A DNA stretch of 64,000 nucleotides from Aporrectodea caliginosa. Lineage: Eukaryota > Annelida > Clitellata > Crassiclitellata > Lumbricidae. Position 1 is the first letter of the stretch; every line of letters begins with the position of its first letter. The notes below the pieces were generated by a model. It had not been told where the DNA came from. It ran no database searches and was given only the letters and a program-made list of their open reading frames with translations. The DNA lies in contig JACEVL010000156.1 in the NCBI GenBank assembly GCA_020284085.1, forward strand, positions 1,036,501 to 1,100,500, given 5' to 3'. A program made the translations under genes and the position numbers. This document shows positions 10,576-21,550 of the stretch, piece by piece.

Positions 10576-11154
10576 TCGCAATACAAAGTCGTGATCCACC
10601 GGAGAAGTCCAGTCGAAATCGGAGAACCCCTCCCTGTTCGATTACATCAGTGTGATTCTCGTTAACGATAACGATAACGAAAATTAAATAAAACAAAAAT
10701 CCATTAACTATAACTATAACTGTAACTAAAAAATAATACTAACTATAACTGTAACTATAACTAAAATAAAATTTGTAAGGAGAATCACACTGGATTACAT
10801 CATATCAATGAGGTTAGCTTAACGTGTGTCGACTATGATATATTTATCAGTCGATCCCTCTATGTCACTCAAACCCTAGAGGGCCTAGAGTAGAGGGCCT
10901 AGACCCTAACAGTTCAATACGAAATTATCAACGTTTAGCCATCGGCTGATGCCTTGTGCATTAGCCACCGGCCATTTGGAAATTGTTCAGCCATTGAGAA
11001 GTTGATAACTGAAAGAAACCACAGACCAATATTGACGAAAGTCATCAATAGCGGAGATTTCGTTCTTGGCGAACGAGATGGTCTAAAGACGCAGTTTTTG
11101 TGCGACACTCAAAACATTCGGAGACTTACATTGCAATTTTCTAGTAGTCATTCA

Positions 11155-11430
11155 AGCTAGCCCTGAGAGGTACCCATGGGTATGAAGTATTCGCGACTTC
11201 ATCTTCTTGCCATCGGCATATGAGAGCGGGTTCATGGCCAGTCTTCTTCCTCGCAATCTCATCTTCCAACCGACAGTGTGCGGTCATTATACTTATCATA
11301 GCTGAGTTGGCTAGGGTCGTAAACAGAGCAGAAATCTTTAAACAAATTTCTGCCCTGGCGGGGATTTGAATTTTCGAACTCTCGATTGACAGACAGTCCA
11401 GCACACTAAGCACCAGACTATCGAGCGAGA
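11155..11430 (-). repeat. SINE family S1
   Basis: Near full-length copy on the minus strand. The 3' body is gctagccctgag...cccatgggtatgaagt, and the head shows the CTGGACTGTCAATCGAGAG-like tRNA region and a B-box-like gttcaaatccccgcc (mutated here). Confidence 0.75.
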
Positions 11431-12159
11431 CATTTACATAGGCATAAACGAAAATCATGTAATAGTCAAAACAGTTCTTACAGTACAACGAAGAAGTTTC
11501 AGAAGTCAGTCCCCGTTCTGCTCCAAGTAAACCTATCCTAAACAGGGCTTCGTCCGTTTCGCTTCATTGGGTGTGGAACCGTCTTCGAATCGGTCATCAA
11601 GGACAACACTCGGCTTGACGATTTTTAAGATCTTGGTTACGCCTGTATGCACAGGCATCTATACGGACTCACGCACCCATATGCACACACATACAAAGAC
11701 GTATGCCAAAGCACTCTTACACATACATATCCCCCACACATACATACGTCTGCAAACATACGCAAACAATGTCAATATACCTAGGTGTATAGCCTACACA
11801 TACACAAACTTACCTAGAAGCATACAGACTGACAGCAAGACAAACAGTTAAGACTGACGTCGGTAGATTGTGCAATGGTTCCTCTGGCTTCCTACATTTG
11901 CGTGCGTGTGATCGCGCAATACGTTGAGCATAATAATTATAAAAGCAGGTTATACAATAGGAATGCTTGGGACGTTTTGTTGACCTATCGATTGGCTGTT
12001 GAAATCAGAGCCATCGAGAATATGACGACGACAGAGCGACTCGCCTCAAATCATAACAAAGTAGTCAACGACGACTGCATGCCATGCATTAGTCCGTCTG
12101 TGCTGACAATGCCACAATATTATATACATGAATATATAACTAGGCCCTATTATATATAT

Positions 12160-12335
<176 letters not shown>

Positions 12336-12714
12336 AGAGTAGACACTGTTTAGTAGCAATATGCATATATATAGATATCAGACACACACACACACACAAA
12401 TCAGATGAAATACGTGTATTATATAATACAAGTATATATATATCGACTATGCACTCGTATGTCGTGTGTATATATATATATATATAATGTCAGCATAGAG
12501 TATATATATATATAATTATAAGATATATCGCAATGTGTGCATATAACAATATGAGCACGCCGTGCAATCACACATCGCTCCTTCTTTCTGGAACAGATTT
12601 CTTCCACGCAGCTCAGGCTACGGTCTTTCTGACCGTGAAAGACGATCGCTCCTCCATTAGAAGCGAACTGCGAGAGGCAGCAGCATTTTTTAGCCTCGAT
12701 GTATAAATGAATAC

Positions 12715-12836
<122 letters not shown>

Positions 12837-13048
12837 GCAGCGACAGGCGACCAGCGTGAGACTAGTCATCTTCTACAACGCTTATCAGTCGCCCTACAAA
12901 TAGGAAACTCTCTATCTGTTTTAGGCACCACAGATTGCAACAACAGTAGCCCAGGATTGATCGAAGGCTTATAAAAATATTGAAAACAGTTACTTTTAAT
13001 CAGTCTGTATATAAGTTTGTTGGCTTTATGAAGAAATAAATTTGTTTT

Positions 13049-13049
<1 letters not shown>

Positions 13050-13131
<82 letters not shown>
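13050..13131. repeat. (TAA)n microsatellite
   Basis: Second uninterrupted TAA run of about 80 bp, 220 bp from the first. Confidence 0.98.
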
Positions 13132-13439
13132 GATTTGTATGGCGCCGCATCTCAGCCGATGTCGAACGAAAGGGCGCAGTACATGAGTTCAAAAGTCAAT
13201 GACAGTCATAATATTATGACGGTTATGTGATTGTTTAAACAGACAGATCTTGAGCTGTGATTTAAATATCTACAGCGTTGACGCATTCTTCACATGGTAC
13301 GGAAGTCTGTTCCATGCAGTGGGTCAAGCGACCGAGAAGAAACAGCAGAAACCTTGTAGAAGACCGCAGGACTTGAAGCAGATTTTTCGGATGAGGATCG
13401 TAGTCGACATCAGCTCCTGTTGTCTGCTACGCGAATGCC

Positions 13440-13680
13440 AAAGTTAGAGTTGTAGTCCGGCATAAGATTTGTTCATTGCTTTGTAAGTTATCAAGCACAG
13501 TTTGTAGGCGTATGTATGTTATCCGCTGAGGAACACGCAGACAGTGTAGGTTATCCCGCAGCATAACGGTGACATGATCTGATGATGTCTGGCCATATAT
13601 AGACCCTATGCGATGTGCAGCAGAGTTAAGCACCGACTGTAGCCGTTGAAGGCGGGTGTCTAGTCCTCTCCCACGCTGTC
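13440..13680 (-). pseudogene. LINE reverse-transcriptase C-terminal fragment
   Basis: The minus-strand frame reads RLQRLQSVLNSAAHRIG, then DHVTVMLRDNLHCLRVPQRI. This is the familiar non-LTR retrotransposon block LQR.QN.AARL...DHVTP.L..LHWLPV..RI. The fragment has no intact upstream RT core, so it is a dead 5'-truncated copy. The adjoining 13330-13425 segment (cttgtagaagaccgcaggac...) recurs near 30830. Confidence 0.75.
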
Positions 13681-14404
13681 TGAGCCTCCCATCAAAAATA
13701 TACAGCTGATGCACCCATTTTACAACTGTTTTCACTATTATGGATATCAAGAGCTGTGTGTCCTTGAATTGAAAGAGTTAAAGAGTTATTGGATGAACAA
13801 TAACATTCTTAACAACAAAAACTAGTAAAAGAAATACGACTTTAAAAAGCCGGCCATAAAACGGACATCTAAGTTTTCAAAGCTGTAAACCGTCGAAGAT
13901 CATCTGAATTTGTTTAAGCGTGACAGGTGAATGCAGATTAGAAAATTCAAATAAGCATTTGACTTCCAGAAGGCATATGACAAAGTAAACCAACAACAGA
14001 AATGTTTGCCTTGCGCTCTGCACTTAAAGTGACCCCCTGAAACAGAACTGTACACTCAGACTTTTCCTGCCCCACATACAGTATAGTTTAGAGTCAAAGC
14101 AATGATCTTTGCACCAGTATTGAAAACATATTATTAAAAACAATGATATCACATATGAAACATTTTATATATCTGATAGAAAAGACTCAAAATATGTAAA
14201 GAAAATGCATTGTGTTTATTTTCTATCTTATAAAAAAATGAGAAAGCAGAGTATGTGTACTTTAACAATTGGACATTTAAATAACTGTAGCATGAAAGTA
14301 ATATTCCTGACAGTACATAAAATTCTAACAATCATGTAAAATAATTATAAATTGCTAGATCCTTATGTCATCCGATTCAACGATTCATATAAGCTCATTT
14401 GTGA

Positions 14405-14762
14405 GCATATGGATGAATGGATAGTTGGATAGTTGGATTGATGGATGGATGGATGAATGGGTGGGTGGATGGATGGATGGATGGATGAATTGATTGATGG
14501 AGGATGGATTGATGGATAGATGTATGGATTGATGGATGGGCGGATGGATTGATAGTTGAAGGATGGCGGGACGGATAGATGGATGAATTGGTGAAGGGAC
14601 GGATGGATTGATTGGTGGAGGAATGGGTGAATGGATGAATGGGTGGATTTATGGATGGGTGGGGGTGGATTGATGAAGGAATGGATAGATGGATGGATTG
14701 ATTGATGAATTGGTGTATTGATGGATAGATGGATAGATAGATAGATAGAAGGGTAGATGGGT
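14405..14762. repeat. GGAT-type minisatellite
   Basis: About 350 bp of degenerate ggatggatgaatggat units. The long Ile/His/Pro/Ser frames on the minus strand come from the repeat. Confidence 0.95.
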
Positions 14763-14831
14763 GGATTAATCGACGGGCCTTTATACTCATAATGCCCCAG
14801 AAAAATATTCGAATGCATTTAAGGTTCAACA

Positions 14832-14837
14832 GATTTA
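14832..14837 (-). terminator. Possible polyadenylation signal overlapping the LU stop codon
   Basis: GAATAAATC on the minus strand contains AATAAA overlapping the TAA stop. The 3' UTR would be very short. Another signal farther down may be the one used. Confidence 0.3.
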
Positions 14838-15048
14838 TTCATCATGTATCGGATGACTGTGAGTTGTTGCTATCATCGAAGCAGGTCCAGCAGTTGGTGA
14901 ATGGACTTGTTGGCGGCGTTGCATCCATCTCCAAGACAAGTCCAGTAGCAGAGGCGCAGAACATCGCGCGTGACACGGTTGAAGCCCGTCATGCAGTTGG
15001 CCGGAAGCAGAAGAGGGCTACAGCTCCGCGTGAACGACTTCAGGTTAC
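14834..15048 (-). CDS. LU-domain exon B (last)
   Basis: Acceptor CGTTGTAG|GTAACC at 15049/15048. 70 residues with the five remaining cysteines and the C-terminal CN motif. TAA stop at 14836-14834. Confidence 0.8.
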
Positions 15049-16560
15049 CTACAACGATTCATCATCATCATCAGTTCCTGACGCAAGCCATTTGGAGGCG
15101 ATGGGTACGAATAAATGACCTCCATTGTCCTCGGCCTTTTGTCAAGACCATTGCTCCCCTAAGTGTTAGCCCAATTGATGTTATGTCCTCATTTATATTC
15201 TCTAGCCAGCGTAGTTTTGGTCTGCCTTTTTTCTTTTTCCTTCGAATCTTACATGTAGTTCATCTTGTAAAAACCATTTGAGTCTTCGTTGAACGACTTT
15301 ATCTAGCTGAGTTGTTTGAATGCCTAATGCTTGTCTATTTATTATTTAACCTATTTATTGTTTTTAATTATTTAACACGGTAACCGATTGGTTAGAGCGC
15401 TCATCTAGTAACGCGAAGTATGGGTTCGATCCTCCTCCCCTGAGACGGTGGCTGTGTAGGAACGTTGAGCAAGTCCTTCACTCACAATTGTAGGCTAAAG
15501 ATGCGCTGAACAATTCTCTAATGCTCAACTGTTTAGCATCGATTGGCACTGTCGCTAGATTGCGGAATCATCTAAGTAAAAAGAGATCGATGGAGAGAAG
15601 ATTTAAATAAATTAAGGAGGAGCAGAGGAGACCTAATCGAAGCTTATAAGATTATCACTGCGTAGGCGGCAGTGCAGTGGGAGAGGCTCTTTGGGTAGGC
15701 GGCAGTGCTGTGGGAGAGGTGCTTGAATTAACACCAAACAAGGTGACTAGGAACATGTGTATAAATTATTTAAGAAACAGAAAGGACCATTAGAGTAAGA
15801 TAGAGTTCTTCAGTGCAAGTGTTGTGGTCTTGTGAAATGGTTTGAATGGTAGTAGGCCTACACTCTCAATGAAAACTATCACAGCTTTCAACAAGAAGTT
15901 AGGACGGATTCGCCATTAAGCATTTGCTGTTAACATTTGAACATGGACCACGTCTTTTGAATCGCTTTAAACCCTACTTATAATTATACACAGTGTTTTT
16001 GGTTTCAAAAAAGAGCTGGGAAAGTTTTATAGCTTATCAAAGTACATGAACGCAGGTCAAAATCTAATGTTGGTAATATGTTGCACACGAAATAACCGAC
16101 GATTCATACGATACCGGTAGTTTAGTTTTCTGAACCCCAGCATCTTTTCAGTTACTTAGCTGGACTTTGCTGGAGAGCTGGGAGGGGTTGAACTTGAAAC
16201 CTCAACATCTAAACTACGGATATTGAATAAATATAAAATGTCGTTAGCTATACGTATTTCTAGAATTATACATGAAACACATAGTTGCCTGTTCCCAGTT
16301 CCATCTACTTTCTTCCACTTGGCCTAGATCAGAAGCGCCTCTGAGTAGGAATCTTGAAGTGGTGCTATATAAATTCCGATTTATCGATTGAATGGAGGTG
16401 CTACATAAATGCCGAGCGAAATACATACCGTATCTGGAGTACTTGGCGATACTGATGCAGGCGTCAAGACCCGGATGACACTGTTGAGGGTTGGGAGGAT
16501 TCGTGAGGCATGACCTTCCCGTGTACTTGGTGTCACAGACGGAACATCTGACGGCATCAC
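14834..16560 (-). CDS. Ly6/uPAR/sleepless-type (LU domain) secreted protein, 5' incomplete
   Basis: Two coding exons, 16429-16560 and 14834-15048, join in phase 1. They encode a ten-cysteine LU domain: C..C (VRCSVC), then RSC, QQC, DAC in the first exon; RSC, ANC, RLC, WTC and the closing CN (GDGCNAAN) in the second. That is the three-finger pattern of Ly6 and sleepless/quiver-like proteins, secreted or membrane-tethered modulators of receptors and channels. The C-terminal ~25 residues after CN are not hydrophobic, so no GPI signal is evident and the product looks secreted. The exon encoding the signal peptide is upstream of 16560 and I could not identify it. Both exons are covered by longer frames in other readings, made from GGACAG-rich and plus-strand sequence. 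Exon sizes, GT-AG ends and the cysteine pattern agree independently. Confidence 0.8.
15060..15130 (+). repeat. Dispersed repeat fragment shared with 58970-59035
   Basis: The sequence tcagttcctgacgcaagcc...gatgggtacgaat.gatgacctcc recurs in inverse orientation near 58970-59035. No intact coding or tRNA-like part is visible. Confidence 0.5.
15385..15590 (+). repeat. tRNA-derived SINE, family S2-like
   Basis: A-box-like ACCGATTGGTTAGAGCGC and B-box GGGTTCGATCC about 40 bp apart. The body is gttgagcaagtccttcactc, as in other S2 copies. Confidence 0.65.
16340..16400 (+). repeat. SINE 3' tail fragment
   Basis: gcctctgagtaggaatcttg and gtggtgctatataaattcc match the common SINE 3' end. It lies about 30 bp beyond the LU exon A donor. 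Confidence 0.55.
16429..16560 (-). CDS. LU-domain exon A
   Basis: Acceptor TTGCTGCTGCAG|GTGATG at 16561/16560 follows a long pyrimidine tract. 43 whole codons with five cysteines. Donor AGATACG|GTATGT at 16429/16428, phase 1. Confidence 0.8.
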
Positions 16561-16589
16561 CTGCAGCAGCAACAGCAGATGGAGAAGAG

Positions 16590-16769
16590 AAGACAGCGAC
16601 AGGCGAGGACAGGACAAGGACAGGGACAGGAGAAAAAGGGACAGGAGAGGGCAGAGGACTGCAGAAGAGAGCAGGAGAAAACATGGAACAGACGGAAACT
16701 GAGGGATAGGCCAGCATGCGGAGGATATTAGAGGACGGCGCGTGACAGGAGAGAAACTACGAGGACAGG

Positions 16770-16867
<98 letters not shown>

Positions 16868-17150
16868 TCTTTTCTTTATTGAAGCGCCTGACAAACGCAC
16901 TGCGCTGTACATTTACATGTTATGACAATTAAACAATTCACAAGAACACAAATGACAGAAGACATAAATCTTAACTACTAACAGAACAGACAGTCTGCAA
17001 TACACAGAAGACAGAAGAAATTAGACAGAAGACGGAGAGGAGAGGGCAGGAGATGATAGACAGGAGAGGACAGATGAGGACAGGAGAGGACTTACGAGAG
17101 AACAGGACAGACTGAAGGAGAGAGGATAGACTGCAGGAGAAGTTAGACAG
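16590..17150. repeat. GGACAG-rich minisatellite region
   Basis: Purine-rich variants of gacaggaga / ggacagg recur on either side of the ATA run. The open frames rich in Ser/Pro/Leu here are repeat artefacts. Confidence 0.7.
16771..16867. repeat. (ATA)n microsatellite
   Basis: Uninterrupted ATA/TAA repeat of about 95 bp inside the purine-rich region. Confidence 0.98.
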
Positions 17151-17344
17151 GAGAGAACAGAGGTGGATAGACAGCACAGAACTATAGTCACGGACATGAG
17201 AAGGAATGACTAATGACTGCGCATGCCCATAATCTTCTTCCAGAAAACTCGAACTGGCCTTTCTGACCCTATGATACATTCCGGCGATAGATACCGTCGT
17301 TGCCATATCTAATGACAACACGCTTTCCACTCAACGAATTGAAA

Positions 17345-17670
17345 CATGCTCTCGATTCCAGAGCCTGGTTTTTACCCGGCGGCCAGCGTGTTATTATCCT
17401 TGGTATGGCGCCCAATACGTTAAGGACATCGCCGTGTTAGTGCAGCGGAGGTGATTACGAAGGCGGAGAGCTATGGAACGCCGGCGTGGCGTAATTAGCA
17501 GAACCGTCGATATTAAGCGGGCTCGCTAATGGACGATGCAAGCGAGACGGCGCAGCTGGAGGAAGTGGGCAGAATGGCGAAAAAACTGCCGTGGGAATGG
17601 AACAGTTACTGTGGGTGGGTTTAACTGTTGCCATGGAAGTCGGGGGGGTGGGGGGCTGATGGACAGCACA
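17345..17670. promoter_or_regulatory. GC- and CpG-rich island, possible regulatory element
   Basis: This stretch is clearly richer in CpG than its surroundings, with a TAATTA homeodomain-type core in gcgtaattagcag and a CTAATGG box nearby. It lies upstream of the LU exons and could be their promoter region or a conserved enhancer. No direct proof from sequence. Confidence 0.25.
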
Positions 17671-18163
17671 GCAGAAGACGGACATCGATTTATTATTGAT
17701 CTGGGTAAAGTTCGTGTGAGAAAAATTTACTTTTTAAATGCAAACTGAGCATTGGACGTTCCGCTCTGAATTGGTCAACGAATGAATGAGTTGTAATGAC
17801 AGTCGTTTGCTTAGATTTGGCTCTTTTTAAAATACAAAATTAATCTCCGAGAGGTATAATTATATATATAGTTGGAAACTGCTGCTACCATTTCTAGAGG
17901 TGGCTAATCGTAAATTTCAATAATCGGAACTCTGAAGCTTCAGCAAAACACCTCTTATGCTGCTTCATGGAAAATAAATTACTCTGAGAATGATTGAGCA
18001 TTTGCGCTTGGTTCCGGACGCTTATAACTTTCTTGTACGCTGTAGAAAGCAAAAAAAAGAGACGGCCTAACATCAAAGGAAGGAAAGATTATTATTAACT
18101 TAAGGAAAGAAAGGATAAATATCGTAATCGTAATCTCAAAGATTCTGCAGCGTCCAAAGAAGG

Positions 18164-18342
18164 CATGGGCGTATTTAGGGGGTGGTTTTACGGGTTCAAA
18201 CCCCAAAATAAATTTTCCACAAATTTTTATATGCTTTTACATGGAAAACAAAAAACCTGGACTTTTAAATTGCGACTATTTTCAATGGAACTCCCCCAAA
18301 TCTTAAAACCCCCTCCGAAATTTTTTTCTGGCTACGCCCATG
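18164..18342. mobile_element. MITE family B, copy 1 (perfect TSD)
   Basis: 179 bp with ends CATGGGCGTA / TACGCCCATG and exact 8-bp target duplication aaagaagg (18156-18163, 18343-18350). Internal words ttacgggttcaaaccc are shared with the copy at 55132. Confidence 0.9.
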
Positions 18343-18359
18343 AAAGAAGGCCAAGGTGC

Positions 18360-18406
18360 GGAAAGCTCTTACATACAAAAGCTCAGTCTGTATGTAAGAG
18401 CTTTCC
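18360..18406. repeat. Perfect 18-bp inverted repeat (hairpin)
   Basis: Arms GGAAAGCTCTTACATACA (18360-18377) and its exact complement (18389-18406) with an 11-nt loop. A partial third copy of the arm (gcttacatacagaagctcagtcc) follows. Confidence 0.9.
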
Positions 18407-18439
18407 GCTTACATACAGAAGCTCAGTCCTAGGTCAGGT

Positions 18440-18895
18440 TTCAGAGTTCCTGAGTGGCCGAGTGGGTTGGTAGCCCGCTTTCCACGCCGGCGGCCCGGGT
18501 TCGATTCCTGGTCGGTCGGTTTATCAGAGATTAATTTCTCGGATCTTTACTGCGGGTGGCTCGGTCGCAATATAAACGTGGAGTACGAGGTTGCTTTCTG
18601 CCTCCGACACTAATCATCTTCGATATGAAAAAGTGTCGTTAAGCCGAAGTACAAGGTCAGGTTTAGTAACAGGTCAAGATTGACGGGTCAGGCATGTGCA
18701 GACAGACAGACGACTACGAAGGGTGGTGTACATCGAATTGGAGCCGAACGAGAGATGAAGGGAAGAGGAGGGATTAAGAAGGCCTGGAAAAGGTTTTGTT
18801 CCTTTAGCCGAGGTTGGTTCTGGAGCACTCCTGAGTAGTAACCTTAAAGGGGCGCTATATAAATCCTCGCAATGAATGAATATATATATATATAT
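18440..18895 (+). repeat. tRNA-derived SINE, family S3, full length
   Basis: The head has A-box TGGCCGAGTGGGTTGG and B-box GGTTCGATTCC, much like tRNA-Ser/Leu. A ~300-bp body follows, and the 3' end GGCGCTATATAAATCCTCGCAATGAATGA with a TA tail. It is the most tRNA-like SINE in the window. Confidence 0.8.
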
Positions 18896-19195
18896 ATAAG
18901 CTATAGCAAAGTGGTGTATATAATACGGGGATGTAGGCTAGTGGCAGGTTTAGTGCTGGACACCTGTTTTAACAATCTTCCAAGCATGTTATCCTAGGGT
19001 CAATCGATCTTAATGCTGACGCGTCAACTAACTAGTGAGATTCTATTCCTGTGTGAAGGGTGAAATGAAAGCGCAATGCGGAAATAGAGAGGCCAGATGT
19101 TTGTCCAGTACACTATATTTATATAACGTACAGACAAAAGAAGCGAAATAGATGCAGGGTTGTCATTATACAATATACATTGTCTGGAGGGTTTG

Positions 19196-19354
19196 CAGTG
19201 GAGGCGCCAGGATTTCAGGTTTGGAGGGCTAAAGCTCCAAGCCCTTCCCTTTTGTCCCCTCCTCCTTGTGATTTGCAGTGATTTCCTTTTGGGGGGGCTG
19301 AGCCGCAATTAGGGGGCTGAGCCCCTCCCCCTATTCCTCCTGGCGCCGCCACTG
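19196..19354. mobile_element. MITE family A, copy 2 (perfect TSD)
   Basis: 159 bp with ends CAGTGGAGGCGCCAGGA / TCCTGGCGCCGCCACTG and exact 8-bp target duplication agggtttg (19188-19195, 19355-19362). The interior is alignable to 6281-6452. Confidence 0.9.
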
Positions 19355-19678
19355 AGGGTTTGTTAAAGTTATTAGTAATGGCTGACCACGAAGTCGGATA
19401 AACTCGAATTCTCACTTTGAAGGGTTAGACAAAGATGGTTGGCTGTCTCATAATATGCCACAGGAGAACAGAGACATTGCGATTATTTATACTGGTAAAT
19501 GGCAAGTGTACAGCTTTTCTCCGATACAGCCGTCGTCGCGTTTTCATTATACTCTAAGCATTGAAAGCTTAACTGCTACCGATACAATTGCTGATCAAGT
19601 TCATCAAGAAGCCTAAGCCTCATGAATTGTCGTAACAAAACGTAAAGAAACGATTAAACGTAAGCTCTTATTATCCAT

Positions 19679-19772
<94 letters not shown>

Positions 19773-19788
19773 CCACCACCACCACAAC

Positions 19789-19844
<56 letters not shown>

Positions 19845-19901
19845 CCATCACCATCACCATCACCATCACCATCACCATCACCATCATAATAATCATCAGC
19901 C

Positions 19902-19936
<35 letters not shown>
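19679..19936. repeat. (ATC)n / (CACCAT)n / (CAG)n compound trinucleotide array
   Basis: About 250 bp of CAT repeats passing into CACCAT and then a short CAG run. The Asp and Met homopolymer frames on the minus strand are artefacts. Confidence 0.98.
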
Positions 19937-19938
<2 letters not shown>

Positions 19939-20230
19939 TTGAGTATACTACGAAATTGTTATCGTGCGCAGTCACACAGAAATGTGATTCCGATTTCCGA
20001 AGCGAGGTTATTTAGGTGAAGAGCAATAGGCTGGTTTCGCCTACAATTTGATTGATTAAAATCGCTAATTCAAAACAAATATGTGCATAAAATACTGAAT
20101 TAAATAAATGAAAAAAATTAGTGCATGCATTTATTATTACTTTACAAATTGAAAGCAATAGGTCTGCGATTATACAAAGAAGTAAACAGTGATATTTTCA
20201 TTAACGAAAACTAAAATTAGAAGTAATAAA

Positions 20231-21025
20231 ATACAGCCCGTAAAAACAAAGTTTTTTACTATATCCATCTAGTATCCTATAACGTGTACTCAGAAAATAG
20301 TCCGCGTTCATTTTACGACATAGCATGCGTTTAATGAGGCAGCGCGCCCGTTTTTGTTGCGGCCAATGGCAACGCTGCGTATCGGAAAAGGTGATTCCCC
20401 GATTCGAAAAGTTGAGTCCCCGATTCTATAAGCTAGCCTTTTGGGGAGCTGAAATTTTTATAGAATGAAGTGTCTGCGAGGGCGAGTCTATCTGCCAAGT
20501 TTCAGGACGATTGAATGATTGTAAGTGATCGAATTAGTCGTCGCAAGATTTGACTTTTTAGCCTGTGTCTCAAGCAAGCAAGCAAGCAAGATTTCCGTAA
20601 GTTAAACTAGATGGATATAAAATACAGCCCGTAAAACAAAGTTTTTACTATATCCATCTAGTATCCTATAACGTGTACTCTGAAAATAGTCCGCGTTCAT
20701 TTTACGACATAGCGTGCGTTTAATGAGGCAGCGCGCCCGTTTTGTTGCGGCCAATGGCAACGCTGCGTATCGGAAAAGGTGATTCCCGTATTCGAAAAGT
20801 TGAGTCCCCGATTCTATAAGCTAGCCTTTTGGGGAGCTGAAACTTTATAGAATGAAGTGTCTGCGAGGGCGAGTCTATCTGCCAAGTTTCATGACGATTG
20901 AATGATTGTAAGTGATCGAATTAGTCGTCGCAAGATTTGACTTTTTAGCCTGTGGCTCAAACAAACAAACAAACAAACAAACAAACAAACAAACAAGATT
21001 TCCGCAAGTTAAACTAGATGGATAA
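20231..21025. repeat. Two tandem copies of a 391-bp unit with inverted ends
   Basis: The unit starting atacagcccgtaaaa occurs at 20231 and 20622, period 391 bp. Each copy is bounded by ACTATATCCATCTAGT and by AACTAGATGGATATA in inverse orientation. The copies differ mainly in an internal tetranucleotide run, AAGC in the first and AAAC in the second. It looks like a small mobile element present as a tandem pair. I do not recognise the family. Confidence 0.85.
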
Positions 21026-21379
21026 AAATAAAGGATTTCGCAAACGAAAATTAGAAGTAAAAGTAGAAATTATTTTGGCTCCAAAACTAAATTAGGAATT
21101 AAATTAGGAATTATTTGCAGAAGTAAAATTATGAATTAAATTAGGAATTATTTTCAGAAGTAAAATCATTTTACTTCTTGTGGCGCTTAAGTTGAGATGA
21201 AGGCGAGTAAATCGCATGCAATCCAAAAATTATCCATTGAACACTCCTGCTTGAGATGAAGGCGCTGCGCATACCATTGTCTATGTAATATACTATCTTT
21301 AACCTTCGTTGTCTAAAAATGTCCCACCTGCTTAGCAACCTAACAACGACCTTCCAGATATTATTTATACTGTACTATA

Positions 21380-21550
21380 TAGGATCAGCTAAAATGGACA
21401 CGCCCATAAGACAACTCCAGTCTCACAGGCCTTTGTGGAAAGAATTTTTTCTGTATGTGGAATTTTTACTGATAGACGAAGAAATCGCATGAAAAATCTC
21501 CGGAAATGAGAGTGTTCTTGAAATTGAACAAAGATATCTTATAGTAACGT
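21380..21550 (+). pseudogene. hAT transposase C-terminal relic
   Basis: One plus frame reads SQAFVERIFSVCGIFTDRRR up to NRMKNLRK. A shifted frame then continues EMRVFLKLNKDIL. Together this is the hAT dimerisation motif (VERxFSxCG...RRNRM...LEMRVFLKLN). The frame break and lack of upstream catalytic core mark it as dead. It is a different lineage from the 949-5301 element. Confidence 0.75.

Noticed and set aside
11875..12140. Plus-strand frame MVPLASYICVRVIAQYVEHN as a gene
   Set aside because: It runs straight into the microsatellite and has no recognisable domain or splice context.
14363..14829. Ile/His/Pro/Ser-rich 150-residue frames
   Set aside because: They come from the GGAT minisatellite. 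The real gene here is the LU exon that follows.
16244..17330. Leader-like Ser/Pro/Leu frame upstream of the LU cysteines as a signal peptide
   Set aside because: It is read through GGACAG repeats, and a strong acceptor (TTGCTGCTGCAG|G) lies right before the first cysteine-containing codons.
18440..18530. Functional tRNA gene
   Set aside because: A- and B-boxes are present, but the sequence continues into a SINE body with the common 3' tail, and I could not fold a clean acceptor stem.
19613..19975. Poly-Asp / poly-Met frames
   Set aside because: They are translations of the (ATC)n array.
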